Source: Dermatemys mawii (Eukaryota; Chordata; Testudines; Dermatemydidae). From it: a DNA stretch of 64,000 nucleotides. Positions 48,451 to 59,960 of the stretch are shown one piece after another (within the stretch, counting starts at the first letter, position 1; every line of letters starts with the position of its first letter). The position numbers and the translations under genes are program-made. The notes beneath the pieces are model-generated. The model ran no database searches, had not been told where the DNA came from, and saw nothing but the letters and a program-made list of their open reading frames with translations. The stretch is from contig ML677374.1 in NCBI GenBank assembly GCA_007922305.1, positions 8,866,094 to 8,930,093 of the forward strand. The letters are read 5' to 3'.

Positions 48451-50102
48451 ACAACACAACTTCCCCACTGGATAACAGAGAGTTAAGGAAGCACTGTGTT
48501 TTGTGGTGTAATGCTAGACCATGGAGCTCTCTCAGTTCCCTTTCTCATTGTGTCAGTGCTTCCATCCTTCTCTGATTTCTCCTTCGTCCCCACAGATACA
48601 CCTACATCTGTTTCCCAGCCTCTCTCCTTTTTCCACCTGACAGGCAGAGAGGGATACTGTGTGGGCAGCAGCCCCTACCGTGGACAGCAGCTGGGCATCG
48701 AATTAAGAAGAGTAGACGGAGGGAGGTGTGAGCAAGAGCTGATTCAACAGAGCCGAAAGACGCTGCTAGTGCTTCATCTCACTACTTGTTGCCTAACCAG
48801 CAGAAGACACAGGCATCACTGAAGGGCTTAAATGCTTTGTGGGCTCTCTGTGCAAGGGTGAATTTCACCCAGAGAGGCTGATGTGTCCAGGGTCACACAG
48901 GGAGGCTAGGGACCGATCCCAGCTATCCTGAGTCTTAGTCCCATGCCTTAACCATGTGGATGGCTGAGAGGGCAAATTATGATCTAAGGAACCTTTAATT
49001 GGTTTGAAATGAGCCAGTGGTGGCTGTGATGGAAAAGCACTTACCGGCACACGGCCTATGTGAAATGGGTTGGCAGCCTAGTTCCTACCTAACAGGTATC
49101 CACAATACAAAAGCAACATTGCACGTGTCACTGACTAGCCAAGTGAAGTGAGGCCTAACTCTTGATGCCCTTTCTCTGTCTCTTATGTCCTGACTTTGAA
49201 ACACCACCTCTGCTCAATTTCACGGAAAGTTGTAAGATTCGCTGGGCAGAACCCTATTGATCCCGATAGCAACCTGACTGCGACCCACGGTGCCCACTTA
49301 GTGCGGCAGGCACAAGGACGTTGTGACATCAGTGGTAACTCAGCTAGGCGTCATCCCCACCCTCCTGTTCTTTTCATACTTCAGTCCCGCTGGTTGAAAC
49401 ACGTTGGCAAATGAATGCGGGTCGGGACTAAGGTGCTTTGCCAGAGTTGGGGCTCTTGGGGTGTGTGTGTTCAGAACTGGAATATCCGGGGCTGCTTCAA
49501 ATCAAGAGCTGTATTGGCTGAGTGGGAGGAGGCTGTAGAGTGTCGTGTGACTCCCTCCTTGCCTGGCTCTGGTGGGATCACTTACCTCTGCCCAGTCCCA
49601 ACTGTCTTAGTTTCTCTAAGCAGGGCCCGTTTGGTGCCGCAAGCAGAGCGGTTACTTAAGGGAACGAGGGACGACTGGTTGAGTTACCTTGGATATCACA
49701 ATACTACTGCTCTGGCTCCTCTGCCTGCAGCACCACTTGGGCCCAGTTAAGGGGAGGCTGTTGCTGTGAAACCAGTAAAACAACAATGAGAAGAAGGGGA
49801 GCGGCTTAGACGACGTAACAATACAATGTAGGTTTAGTGGCAGAATTCTGTAAGATTGCTACAGAGGGAGGGATATAGGCTGTCTTCCTGCCCCTCCTGC
49901 CGTCTCTGCATGAATCAGCAATGAAGTCGTGACCCCTTGTTACTATTACAGTTGGGTTCATTCTTGTTTGGAGCCCTAATGAACATTTTAGCTTAGCCCT
50001 GAATGCAGATGGAACTTCGTCTGTAAGTTCCGTCAATATGCAAGCTACATGACTTGCTCTTTCCTCTTCCCATGCAGCTGAGACCCAATGGATTCTTAAC
50101 TG

Positions 50103-50172
50103 GCCTAAATATCTAGAACTCCATTGACTTCTATGAAACTATGTTTATTTACACCAGCTGAGGATCTGCCCC
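50103..50172 (+). repeat. Palindromic element, half copy
   Basis: Centre 'actccattgacttctatgaa' and right arm 'atttacaccagctgaggatc' plus 'tgcccca'. The left arm is missing. Confidence 0.55.
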
Positions 50173-50431
50173 ACATTTGTCTGACCCCCAAAAGCCTATA
50201 CTTCAGTGGGAGTCTTATTAACCCTTTATATAAGTTTCATTTGCATACTTGCAATTCAGTGTCAGCTCTGAGTGTTCTGCTTTGAAGACCCCTGATAAAA
50301 CCTGACTAGATAACCCAGGAGTACAAAAAAATAGACAAATCAAGTGTGCATTGTCCATGGCAACATAGAACTCTGGCACATAGTTGGTATTTCTTGGTAA
50401 ACAGTCTAAACTGAACAACTTGGTCTGTTCT

Positions 50432-50606
50432 GGGGGAAGGAATAGCTCTGTGGTTTGAGCATGGGCCTGCTAAACCTAGCATTGTGAGTTCAGTCCTTGA
50501 GGGGGCCACTTAGGGATCTGGTGTAGAAGTCTGTGGGTTAGATTGTGGTGCAGAAAGTCAGACAAAATGATCATAAAGGTCCCTTCTAACCTTAAAGTCT
50601 ATATGT
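50432..50606 (+). repeat. Turtle tRNA-derived SINE (PolIII SINE)
   Basis: The head 'gaatagctctgtggtttgag' fits a pol III A box, and 'gtgagttcagtccttgaggg' carries the B-box-like GAGTTCAGTCC; between them 'gcctgctaaacctagc' is the anticodon-arm remnant. The tail 'gatcataaaggtcccttcta' plus 'accttaaagtctat' resembles CR1-type 3' ends, as expected for a SINE mobilised by a LINE. Known from cryptodiran turtles and thought to be tRNA-Lys derived. It is a repeat, not a functional tRNA gene. Confidence 0.8.
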
Positions 50607-52169
50607 GTTCTCATTAAAATGTCAGCCTGTGCACTGTAATAATAACATACTTCACTATCATGGCTCTATTTTTTATCTTAATGATGGAGCCCCCAGACAG
50701 TGGGGGCATCTTTTTTTCACCATACAAAACTTCTGCTTGGAACTGACATCGAATGGCAACCGGAACCGCAATCTGTAGTGTAGTGAAACCAGTGGGGACT
50801 TTCGTTCTCCACTGCTATACACAGAGTTCCATTACCTCTTCATTCACAGTGGGATAGATTGTGGCTTTCAGCACAGCCTGAGCAAGGAGGGGCACGGGAG
50901 CTGTACCGCCCCAGAAGTAGCCTTCGGAGGCACTGTGATCCCTGAGTCCCCTCTTCCTATAAATGGAATTGGTGTAGCAATGGGCTGCTGGCCTATATCA
51001 TCAGCTAATGACACTCACCCCCAGTCCACTGAGCTGTGCTGGCCATTGAATGGGAGCAATCTAGCCACAGCTTTGTCTGTTGGCCTCTATACCTGCCCTA
51101 GAGGGGAGGATGTGTATGCATAGAGTCTCCTGCTCCTGCACACCTGGATCTAGAGGGTCATCTTACCCCTACATGCCTACATAGGGGTATAAGGTCCATG
51201 TTCCCCTCCCATCCCTACTTCAACCCTGGCATAACTCCTCCTCAGGGAATTTGGCCTCTGGCATTTTGTACAATTTCTGTTCACACTAGCCAAAGACCCA
51301 GAGCGTCCTTGTGTGCAGCACATTACAGACCAAAAACAAGGAAGACAATCTCAAGGGAGTGACTCTTTTATTTCTCTCCTATTTTCTGGAACAGGATCTT
51401 TTCAAACGGATCTCTGGGGATGGAATTTTTGGGCAATGATATTATTCTACCGGCGGTGGTTGGTTTTTGGCGATGCTTTGTCTGGAGATTTGGTCCCAAC
51501 ATATATTAGTACCTTAAGGCTATTGAATTGTTTTGCTTCTCTAGGCATACCTCAAGGACCCGCTCCATCTGAACGCAATGGCGGAACTCCCATTGACTTC
51601 AGCCATGCAGGGTCTGGTCCTGATAGCACACGACAGAAACCAATTCCACTGTCAGACTGTAGGCCCCAGTCCTGCAAGACGTGGTGTGCCCTGGCGGAAG
51701 TGAACAAGAGAGGACAGGGCTCAGAAGTGTGTAGGATCAGGCTCTCACGTACTTAGCATTCCCCAGTGCCTTTGTCACAGAGCCCCAGAGAAGTGGTTAA
51801 TTTTAGATATTACAGATGGTGCCAAAGATTCAGTTTCCCTGGAGCTTTTGTGTTTCTTCATTTGACTTGATTGATTACAATGACTTGGCTATTACTGTTT
51901 TGAAGGGAACATTTTCCCCTCCTCCCCCTGTTGGTTTCAGTAATACAGAATACTCCTGTGGCAGGAAAATGTCACAGCAGACGAATTGTTTCTGGAGAGG
52001 CTGAGGCGAGATGCTCTGTAACAACACGTCCCCGGTGAAATGCCATGTTCCCAATTTAACTGGTGCTCGTGGGTGGCCCTGGGATGCTGCTGGTCAGCAT
52101 TGAGGTGTGTTGCCTGAACAGTGCTGGGGAAACAAAACCTGTCCCATGGGCCTGATCCAAAGCCCAATG

Positions 52170-52735
52170 AAATCAGTGAAAAGACTCTCACTGACTTCAG
52201 TGGGTTTAGTATCCGGTCCTGTGTGTGCAGGAGTGGTGCGGGGTATGAGAGGGACTCAGGGCAGGGGTTGGGGTGCAGGAGCAGTACGGGGTATGGCAGA
52301 GGGATCAAGGAAGGTGTTGGGGTGCAGGAGGGGTACGGGGTATGGCAGAGGGATCAAGGAAGGTGTTGGGGTGCAGGAGGGGTACGGGGTGCTGGAAGGT
52401 GCTCAGGGCATGGGGTTGGGGTGCAGGAGGGGGCTGAGGGAAGGGGGTTGGGCTCAGGACAGAGGGTTGGGATGCAAGAGGAGGGTGGGGGGTGGGACGG
52501 GTCTTAGGCGGGGGTTTGGGGTGTGGTGGGGGCTCAGGGCAGGGGATTGGGGTACAGGCTCTGGCTCAGTGCAGGGGCTGCAGGAAAGTGGTGCCAGCTG
52601 CTTCCTGGAATGGGACCAGGGTAGGCAAGGAACCTGCCTGAGCCCCGCTGCGCCATGGGGCCAGCAATCCATTGGGCTGGAGTGAAAGCCCTGATGGGCT
52701 AGATCTAGTCACGGGCCATAGTTTGTCCTCCCCTG
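52170..52735 (+). mobile_element. GC-rich non-autonomous element with G-rich minisatellite
   Basis: Body of 'ggctcagggcaggggttggg' and 'gtgcaggagggg' words, the reverse complement of the C-rich array at 34186-34690. After it come 'gtaggcaaggaacctgcctg' plus 'agccccgctgc' (also near 34110, in the same orientation) and an end 'cacgggccatagtttgtcct' plus 'cccctgcc', close to the hAT end ...GGGCCGTAGTTTGCCCACCCCTG. The left end is unclear. ORFs across it are repeat-driven. Confidence 0.6.
52285..52382 (+). repeat. Exact 49-bp tandem duplication
   Basis: 52285-52333 and 52334-52382 are identical (both begin tacggggtatggcagaggga). A third, partial unit starts at 52383. Identity suggests a recent duplication or ongoing homogenisation, or an assembly artefact. 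Confidence 0.9.
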
Positions 52736-52837
52736 CCATAGGCCCTTTTGGAAAAATCCTGTAGAACTTAATAGGGATTAAATGAATAGGGTTCTCCAGA
52801 AATTTAATTGGGTTCCATTAAATCTTTACAAATCAGT

Positions 52838-52908
52838 AGGGCCAGATCTTCAGTTGGATGAAATCAACAGTGATATTCTGATTCACACCAGCTGAGGATC
52901 CAGTCTTA
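52838..52908. repeat. Palindromic element, short full copy
   Basis: 'agggccagatcttcagttgg' on the left and 'attcacaccagctgaggatc' plus 'cagtc' on the right are inverted arms around a shortened centre. Confidence 0.55.
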
Positions 52909-53436
52909 ATTGAATTTAATACCAGTGGGTGAGATCCTTTCTGTAGGGCTTTTTTTAAACTGTCCTGTAGTGTTCTATAAAAAGGCTAGAATTCTATTCA
53001 ATTCCATGCGATGGCCCACAAAACCCACAGCAAGGAGGTAGTTTTCTGTTAAATTCTATAGGGCTGTTCTACCAGAGTAGCCTGTCATCAACTGACAGGT
53101 CTTATATGAACAGCAAGCTTCTGATTTCAATGGGACGCTAAGGACAAGTTGGCATGGAATTGCCTCACTCAGCTGGTGGCCCAGTGATCCATTAACCTTG
53201 GCTTCACCTCAGGCGGCCCACAAATGTATGCTCCACTACTAGGAGACATACGATCCTGGCGCAGTGTACTGAAAAGCGTGAGAAAAGGGAAACTGAAGTT
53301 TGAAAGTGTTGTTTTTTAAAAAGAAGCCAAGTGAACAGCAGCCAACCCAAAGGAGAAGCCCCCTCTGTAATCAGCACTTGCACCGAACTGTAGAGGACTC
53401 TTACAGGAAGTGGTGAGAGTGGTTTTCCTCCCCTAG

Positions 53437-53619
53437 AGCTCGAACTAAAGGCCCGGAGTAGCTGGAGGGAGCACACTTCATGCACTGGCGGTGCCCATTC
53501 GCAAAAGTGCCCTGTCTTCCTGTTCGGCCGCGAGCTGTGGGGCCAAGGTACAAGGGCAGCCGTGGACGGGGGACATTGTCGGCGACGCTAGCAAGAGTGA
53601 ACACTGCCAAGCAGCCACG
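53437..53619 (+). other. RAP1GAP2: 5'UTR of the canonical RAP1GAP2 N-terminal exon
   Basis: A pyrimidine tract and AG (ggttttcctcccctag, ending 53436) could be the acceptor for this exon. In the frame of the protein there is a TAA at 53446-53448 and none after it. An upstream ATG at 53480 is in another frame and runs past the real start (63 codons to a stop in the intron if unspliced), so it may dampen translation. The stretch is locally rich in CpG (cggccgcgag, gtcggcgacg), so it might instead be a promoter-proximal first exon rather than a spliced one. Confidence 0.5.
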
Positions 53620-53663
53620 ATGTTTCAAAGGAAACGCAGCGTCTCGTTCGGAGGCTACGGATG
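53620..53663 (+). CDS. RAP1GAP2: RAP1GAP2 canonical N-terminal coding exon
   Basis: ATG at 53620 (A at -3) encodes MFQRKRSVSFGGYG and the TG of a Trp codon before the donor gtgggt at 53664. This is the N-terminus of RAP1GAP2 (GARNL4): the human protein differs by only two residues in the first fifteen (MFGRKRSVSFGGFGW). RAP1GAP2 stimulates GTP hydrolysis by Rap1 and acts in platelets and neurons. The RKRSVSF stretch is a basic, serine-containing motif; in human RAP1GAP2 N-terminal serines (Ser7, Ser9) are phosphorylated and affect 14-3-3 binding. Both corresponding serines are present here (S7, S9). The catalytic GAP domain lies far downstream, outside the window. Confidence 0.92.
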
Positions 53664-54463
53664 GTGGGTGATTTTTACCATTCACTTTGTGGGGCAATGG
53701 GAGCGGGGGGAAAGGTTTTTTGTTCCGTCTTTGGTTTCTCTGCGGTAATGTAAAGGGGAAAACCCTTTGATGCTGGTAATGTCCTGCTTTGAAGTTGAAC
53801 CTGCAAAGGAAAGTGTCTTCCTTGTGTATTGTGAGAAGAGAAATATGTGAATGCTTTTGATTTAGGGACGTGGTTTTCTTTTGTTCCCCTCCTTCTGAGA
53901 TTTGAACGGGGCAGCCTCTCTTAGCCTAGTGGTTTGGTGCTTTACAGTCCATTTACCTTTTGGCACAAACACACTGTTCACTTAAATACAAAATTGCAAG
54001 GAGAGATCTGTGTTAATTTCCAGTAGTTCCTCACTAGGTGTGTAATCTGTAGTAGCAAGGATGCACTGTGTAATGCCATAGTTAACCCAGCCATTTAGTC
54101 TCCCTGTCTCTTCCTCTTTCTTCTTCTAATAAATAGAGTATCATGGTTTTGGTATACATGGAGGAAGAGTTTATTGCACTTCTCATCAAGAGATAAGCTT
54201 TGAATCCATGTCCTAAACCATATTACATGCATCCAGGGATCTTGCCTGATTTACCATGGATGCTGAATCCAGGATAGATTGTCAATGGCTTCTTGATTGA
54301 TTTCGGCATCCTTTATCCTTACTAGTTAGTGCTGGACTTATCACCTGTCTCCTGATTTAAAGAAGCACATTCCTTTTTCCAGGGGTATGTTACTGTATGA
54401 GGGACTGATTGATATTTCTGACCAGATGACAATTTAAGAAGTCCAGCTGTGGTGTGTTGCAAT

Positions 54464-54587
54464 TAGGGCGACCAGACAGCAAGTGTGAAAAATTGGGACA
54501 GGGGCTGGGGGATAATAGGAGCCTATATAAGAAAAAGACCCCAAAATCAAGACTGTCCCTATAAAATCGGGACATCTGGTCACCCTA
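54464..54587 (-). mobile_element. hAT-type MITE with perfect 8-bp target duplication
   Basis: The ends TAGGGCGACCAG and CTGGTCACCCTA are inverted with one mismatch. GTTGCAAT flanks both sides (54456-54463 and 54588-54595). This is the same family as 18476-18602, inserted in the opposite orientation ('gggactgtccctataaaatc'-type words reversed). Confidence 0.85.
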
Positions 54588-54831
54588 GTTGCAATCAGGC
54601 CACAGCTGTTAATGAATGTACTGACAATTTCATCATCAAACCAGTCGTTAAGGTCTGTCTTCATTCACTGGACAGATACAGCTTGAGTAGAAGTTATTCA
54701 CCCTGCGAAAATCGTTCATTCTAACTTCTAGAGGGGAGAGCATGGTTTACTTTCCACTGCACAGTCAGTTCTGAGCCTGCTAAACCTGGGCCAGTTGTGA
54801 TATTGGTTTTGAGTAGAGCTGGTCAAAAATG

Positions 54832-55192
54832 TTCTGCTGGAACAGTTTCCTGTCAGAAAAAGCTGATTAGATGGAATCAGCATGTTTCTGAAATGTTCCT
54901 TTTATTTAAAAAAATTGAGGAAAAATGATCGAAGTGCTTTGTTTTGATATGATTGGTAAGATGTGTACATACAATGTTAGATGTTGGTTAGATGTTATAT
55001 ATACAATAACCATTGAAATAAAGCACTTTGATAAGGTCATTTAGATAGTTCCAAACCAAATTTTTTAAAAATTTTTGTTTTGCGGGAAATTTTGACTTTT
55101 TGTTCTGATTCAGGGTGAAGCTTTGAAATGTCATAATTTCCTATGGAAAAAAAATCTAGGCTTTGCCTGGCTCTAGTTTTAAGGTAGCCTGG
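54832..55192. repeat. AT-rich 'GAGCTGGTCAAAAATGTTC' repeat, long copy
   Basis: Opens 'tagagctggtcaaaaatgtt' and closes 'ctttgcctggctctagtttt'; 'agagctgg' and its approximate inverse 'ctggctct' mark the ends. The interior is AT-rich (aaattttttaaaaatttttg). Shorter relatives are at 45483 and 6784. It may be a MITE of unknown superfamily. Confidence 0.5.
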
Positions 55193-56122
55193 CAGTTGCC
55201 CATGGAGAACTGGATCAAAATCCCAACACTCATTTGACGTAGACTATCAATGTTAGCGTCTTCAACCATTGACAAGCTTGCTGAAATTCAAACCCGTGCC
55301 CATGAGTTGCAAAACCTCTATTTCCTCGCTGGTTTCCTGCATCATTCAGTCCTTGTACAGGCTGCATTTCCTTTCATGCCTTAGCTGATGCTATGAACAG
55401 ATACAAACTGAACATAGAATTAAACAGGTAATCACCGCACCTTTGCATTTTCTTTCACAACAGCATGTAATGAAGGGCAAAAGCATCAGCTGTAACTTTG
55501 AGTTTCCTGCCTCCATCTGGCTTGTGTCTCCATCTAATGCTGATTCATTTTAAATAATATTGTTATGGATTTTTGTTTCTATATCAGGACCAATGTCTCC
55601 ATTCGGATATTGTCAGAAGTAGGGGAACGTCTGCAAACGTAGCTGGGCGTAATCCACGTGGGATAAGTGCTATAACACTGATTAGCAGACAGTGAAACAT
55701 GGGCTCCAGATCTTTGGTTGGGATGGGGGTAAGGGAGAATGGGTGCTCTAGGAAATGTCCCAAATCCAAATGAAGTCAAGGAGAGAAACCCCACTGTTAC
55801 ATACATCATTGGAAGATGTAGCAGGCAAGTTAATAACTTCTTGGCCAGTTGTTCAGACTTAAGACTTCAATAAGAGTAATACTTGGCTCACATAGAGCAT
55901 CTTTCACAAGCTTAGGCCCCTCTAGATTAGACCTAAGTTTAGTGCATCAGGTCCTTTGACTCCCCTTTCTTCAGCCCTAGCTGTACCACGCTCACTTATG
56001 CAGAGTAGTGCTTACTCACCTTTCATTGAAGCCTATGTGACAATGTGTGAGTCTGTACGACTCCGCATGCTGAATCAGGCCCTCTGATGGTATTCGTTGC
56101 ATAACCGAGCACTGTTCTATTG

Positions 56123-56634
56123 TAGGGTTGCCAACTTTGTAATATTTAAAAATCAGACACTGCAGCAATAGGGTGACCAGACAGCAAATGTGAAAAATCG
56201 GGACGGGGGTGGAGGGTAATAGGAGCCTATATAAAAACAAGACCCCAAAATTGGGACTGTCACTATAAAATCACGACATCTGGTCATCCTAAGCGGGAGT
56301 GTTAAAACCTCCCTTTCCCCTGAGGCCCTGCCTCCCTTTTGCTCCTCTTTCCATCTCCCTCCATTGCTCTTTGCTTTTACCCTCGCCCCCTCCCTGCGTG
56401 GGCCAGGAGCAACTCACCTACAGAACTGGGGCTGGCAGCTGCAGCCGCCCAATGCAGGTAGGAGGCAGCCCCGGCTGAGTAGGGGCTGTTGCGGGTGATG
56501 GGTCTGTGCCTCCTTTCCTCCCACGCCTGCAGGAATCAGACATTGGGTGTCCGGACAGTAGATCTTATTGGATACCGTCAGGTCCCCTTTTCGACAGGAC
56601 TTTCCGGTTGAAAACCGGACATCTGGCAACCTTA
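56123..56634. mobile_element. Non-autonomous DNA element, host of a nested MITE
   Basis: Starts TAGGGTTGCCAAC and ends ATCTGGCAACCTTA, an imperfect inverted repeat. Possible degenerate target duplication: ctattgta before 56125 and acattgta after 56633 (6 of 8 match). It is split by another element at 56169-56291. The 'cggacatctggcaacc' end word also closes the 33816-34839 element in related form. Confidence 0.6.
56169..56291 (-). mobile_element. hAT-type MITE nested in another element
   Basis: TAGGGTGACCAG at the left, CTGGTCATCCTA at the right, same family and orientation as 54464-54587. The flanking octamers (tgcagcaa, agcgggag) match at only four positions, so the duplication has decayed or the insertion was rearranged. 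Confidence 0.75.
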
Positions 56635-56782
56635 CATTGTAAGGGCATGAGGTGAGATAACTTCATTACTGGAGATGATCTGTTGCTGATCCGTATACTC
56701 CATAAGGTATGAGGAGATGGTTAAGGCTGGATTCTAATGGGGCTTGTGGAGTAAAAGGTTAATCAAAAGAGTAAGGATAAGG

Positions 56783-56852
56783 GTATATATATACAGAGAG
56801 AAAGAGAGTAAGGGTAAGGAGATATATATATATATAGATATATATATATATA
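56783..56852 (+). repeat. TA-rich microsatellite
   Basis: 'ggtatatatatatac' and, after an AG-rich spacer with a near-repeat of 'gagtaagggtaagg', 'gatatatatatatatag' plus 'atatatatatatatataa'. Confidence 0.85.
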
Positions 56853-57154
56853 AAATCACTTTAAGAAGCTTTAAGAATCAGGAGACCTGAGAATAAGGTT
56901 TGCAGGAGCCCCTGCTGTAGCAGTGTGATGTGTCTCCCGCTGCCCTCTGCTTGTGGGAACCTCACTGAGCTTATCATGAGGTGATAGTGATCTTCTCTGC
57001 TCTTACAACAGATTGCATCTAATGAGCAGCCACATGAATTTTGAGTGGCACCTGAGTGCACATAATGCCATTGCAGCAACTTAGCTCAGAAATCGAAGGG
57101 GCACCCCACAAGCTGAAGTCTTTGGGAGCTGTGCTCAGCTCTTCACGAATCGGG

Positions 57155-57310
57155 CCATTTTTAGAAAGAACATTGGAATGGCCATGCTGGATGAGTCCCG
57201 AGGTCTGTCTAGCCTCGTATTTTATCCCTGACAGTAGCCAGCAGCAGCAGCTGTTGCAGAGGAGGATGCTAAAAATGCTGCAGACGGTAGTTATGGGAAT
57301 CTTCAACAGG
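57155..57310 (-). repeat. CR1 LINE 3' end, minus strand, diverged
   Basis: 'gaacattggaatggccatgc', 'tggatgagtcccgaggtctg', 'tctagcctcgtattttatcc' and 'ctgacagtagccagcagcag' parallel the copy at 38205 with many substitutions. Confidence 0.6.
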
Positions 57311-59594
57311 GAAGATTCCTAATCCACAATAGTTATGGCATTGGCTTAAGCACGGAATCACAAGGCTTTATAACCCCTCCGAAGCCCTGGTTTGTTTGCT
57401 TAATATTCATGATTCTAACTCTGGATAGTCTTGTTATCCACACAGATGACAGTGTACATGGAAGTAGATGCTCTCTTCTGAAACTCACATCGGGAAAATC
57501 TGGCTTTAGGATTTACTGTGGCAGGAGAAATCTAGCAGCTTCTGAAGCCAGTGGGAGTAAATAACACAGGATCAGGCTCTCTGTAACCATTGTAGTTCAA
57601 TGAATTGTATGTGATGCTCTTGATTTCCAAAGCTAACATTTGGCAGAATGTTAAATTAAAAAGGCCATCATAGGAAGAACTGCCTCTCTGTTTACTAGAA
57701 AGGAAGTGATCTGCTAATTCACCCGACACCTATATCTATTTATCTTACCGCAGGAGTATATCAGTGCATCTTGACAGACACACCCTTTCTGTGGGAACCC
57801 GGTGAAAGAGATTTACCATCAGGGAGGTTACTCGGCCAGACCTGAACTCATCTTCTAGCACTCAACAATTTCAAGCATGGGGCCCACACAGATGCGATTT
57901 TCTTTTCTGTCTGCAATATTGTTTTGCACAGAATAAATGTGTCTGTTTTCTGTTGGCCAGATTCAGGGCTCTTTGCAATTACACCACAGCTTTCTGCTCT
58001 GTTTCTGTTGGTGATACATTGTCAACATGCTGGACAAATCTTAACTAAGTGAATCCTGTGGGGTGGGGAATTATTATTTTTCCATTTCACAGGAAGGAAG
58101 AAGCAGGCAGGGTTCATATGATAGAATCCTGATATGCTCTTACTTGCTTTCATTCTCTTCCCTGCTCCCCGCCTCCGAGAACTGGCTGTCAACAAGCACT
58201 ATTTCTATAATCTTTTCACAGGCTGATGCCAATGGAGACTGGCCTGGAAGTGAATCACCTATTTTCCCCGCCCCACCAGTCTGTTTCTTTATCATCATGA
58301 AAGTGAGGGCTGCTGCCAAGCTTGGGAGTGAATCTAGGGGACCACGTGTCAGTGTGGGACCCATCCTTTCTTCTGCTCCTTGGCTGCGTAAGGACCTGTT
58401 GGCCATGGAATCTCTGTGTATTTGCAGTGCAATGGGTGGCACCACGTGTGTGTTAAGATTTGGGAGGGTACTTGCACTGCAGCACATGGTGGGGACCAAG
58501 TGGTTCTGCACCACAAGCAGGCAAGTATAAAGTGTGAAGGCTACTGATTAAAACAGGTCCCAGTTTTAGTCCCCTTGAAACTGTGGTTTCCTTCAGTGCA
58601 GTTGTTTTTCTGTGAAGCAAAACAACAGTAACAGACTTCTTCCTTCTTGTATTTGCATCGGTATGAAAACCACTTGCTGCAGCTCTGTGCTGTCTATGAA
58701 TATTTCAGCACCGATCCTTTAGGAGCTAACTGTCTCTTTTACTCACAATCCACTTGGCTCATTTGCCTCGGTAAAAAGTTTAGGCCACAGAAATGTGCAC
58801 CCAGAAAAGATGCTCTAAGGTTCGATTTGCTTTACCAGGACCTGAGAACAGCTTTATCACATAATAACGAATAATGCTTTTAAACCTGCCTTGCAGGGAG
58901 CTACTCATGGTGTGCTTTATTTTAGAAACACTCATGTGCCCACTCTTTGGGAGCGGAGAGTCTGAGCACATGTTCAGGGGAAATGGTTAGATGAGTGACG
59001 AACCCTTTAAAGCCTACGGGAGATGTCCATTAACTTCAGTGAAACCCGGAGCCAAGGCTCTCCGATTCCAGATCATGGGTGGGATCCTGCAAGCCTGACT
59101 CAGGGGAGTAGCCCTTGCTCAGGGGAGTAGCCCCATTAGTTTCAATAGATTGGGCCCTGTGGGCTATAATCCACAAGGCAGGAGTTCACATGAGCTGTGC
59201 GAGTCTGCAGTAGCAGAGGTCAGGGAGAGGCTGAGGGGGCTAACCCGTAGTATGGAGAGAGGCTGAAGTCTTACTTGGGCACGCTGGCCGCAGGCTATCA
59301 CCTTGCCCCACTTCACCTAGAGAGACCCCCCTGTCCCTCAGAGGAAATGAATGCCACAAACTGCCCACTGTTTGCATATTAACTGTGCCTGCACCCTGCA
59401 TGTGCTGTCTCCTCCCTCAATTGTCCCCCAATACAGAGTACAGGCATAACTTGTCCCTGTGTTTTATACAGCTCTGCAATACGTTTTCTTTCGGCTCCCG
59501 AAGCCTGTGTAGGCTGTAGTGAAATGTGCCTTGTAAAAGGGGAATTTTGACTGGACTCATGGAGTAACAACCCCCCTTTGCACTTATACTGCAC

Positions 59595-59765
59595 CTCTTG
59601 TCTGGGTTCTCAAAATAAGTGATGAAGGCGGGTACGTATCATTCTTTTCATCTTTCAGGTAGGGAAACCGAGACACAGAAAATGAGTGAGTCACTCAAGG
59701 TTTCCCAATGAGCCAGTGTCTGGGAAATAGAGTCCAAATCTACTGAGTCCCTGCCATGTTTGATG
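59595..59765 (-). repeat. MIR-like SINE, minus strand
   Basis: 'tcttttcatctttcaggtag', 'ggaaaccgagacacagaaaa', 'tgagtcactcaaggtttccc' and 'aatagagtccaaatctactg' are reversed MIR words in order. Confidence 0.6.
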
Positions 59766-59821
59766 CTATGAACTAGGGGAAAAATAATTTTTAAAATCAT
59801 TAGAGAACCCATGTGGCATGG

Positions 59822-59960
59822 AATCAGAGAGGTAGCCATGTTAGTCTGGAATTGCAGAAGTGCCAAGAGTCCTGTGGTACCTTAAAGACTAACTAAAGTA
59901 TTGAAGCATAAGCTTTCGTGGGCTAATACCCACTTCATCGGATGCATACAGTGGAAGTAT
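59822..59960 (-). repeat. Penelope-like repeat end, minus strand
   Basis: 'cagagaggtagccatgttag', 'cctgtggtaccttaaagact', 'gcataagctttcgtgggcta' and 'acccacttcatcggatgcat' form the reverse of the 28920-29030 end, from a somewhat different subfamily. Related sequence may extend to about 60075. Confidence 0.55.

Larger units (their letters stand above)
34886..53436 (+). other. RAP1GAP2: Presumed RAP1GAP2 first intron, right part
   Basis: No convincing exon before 53437. Elements are listed separately. A palindromic-element fragment lies at 35125-35165 (ccagattcttcactgatgta) and another at 46720-46810. MIR scraps lie near 43690 and 48855. In 36320-38200, 38760-39120, 41190-42000 (apart from a palindromic scrap at 41240-41330), 42110-43690, 43920-45480, 45780-46960, 48480-50100 and 50610-52170 I see no gene and no strong repeat. 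Confidence 0.45.

Noticed and set aside
50432..50520. Possible functional tRNA gene
   Set aside because: A- and B-box-like words are present, but the cloverleaf is degenerate and the sequence continues into a SINE body and CR1-like tail.
52107..52685. Plus-strand ORF of 192 codons with Gly-rich repeats
   Set aside because: It reads through the tandem G-rich units of a transposable element, including the exact 49-bp duplication.
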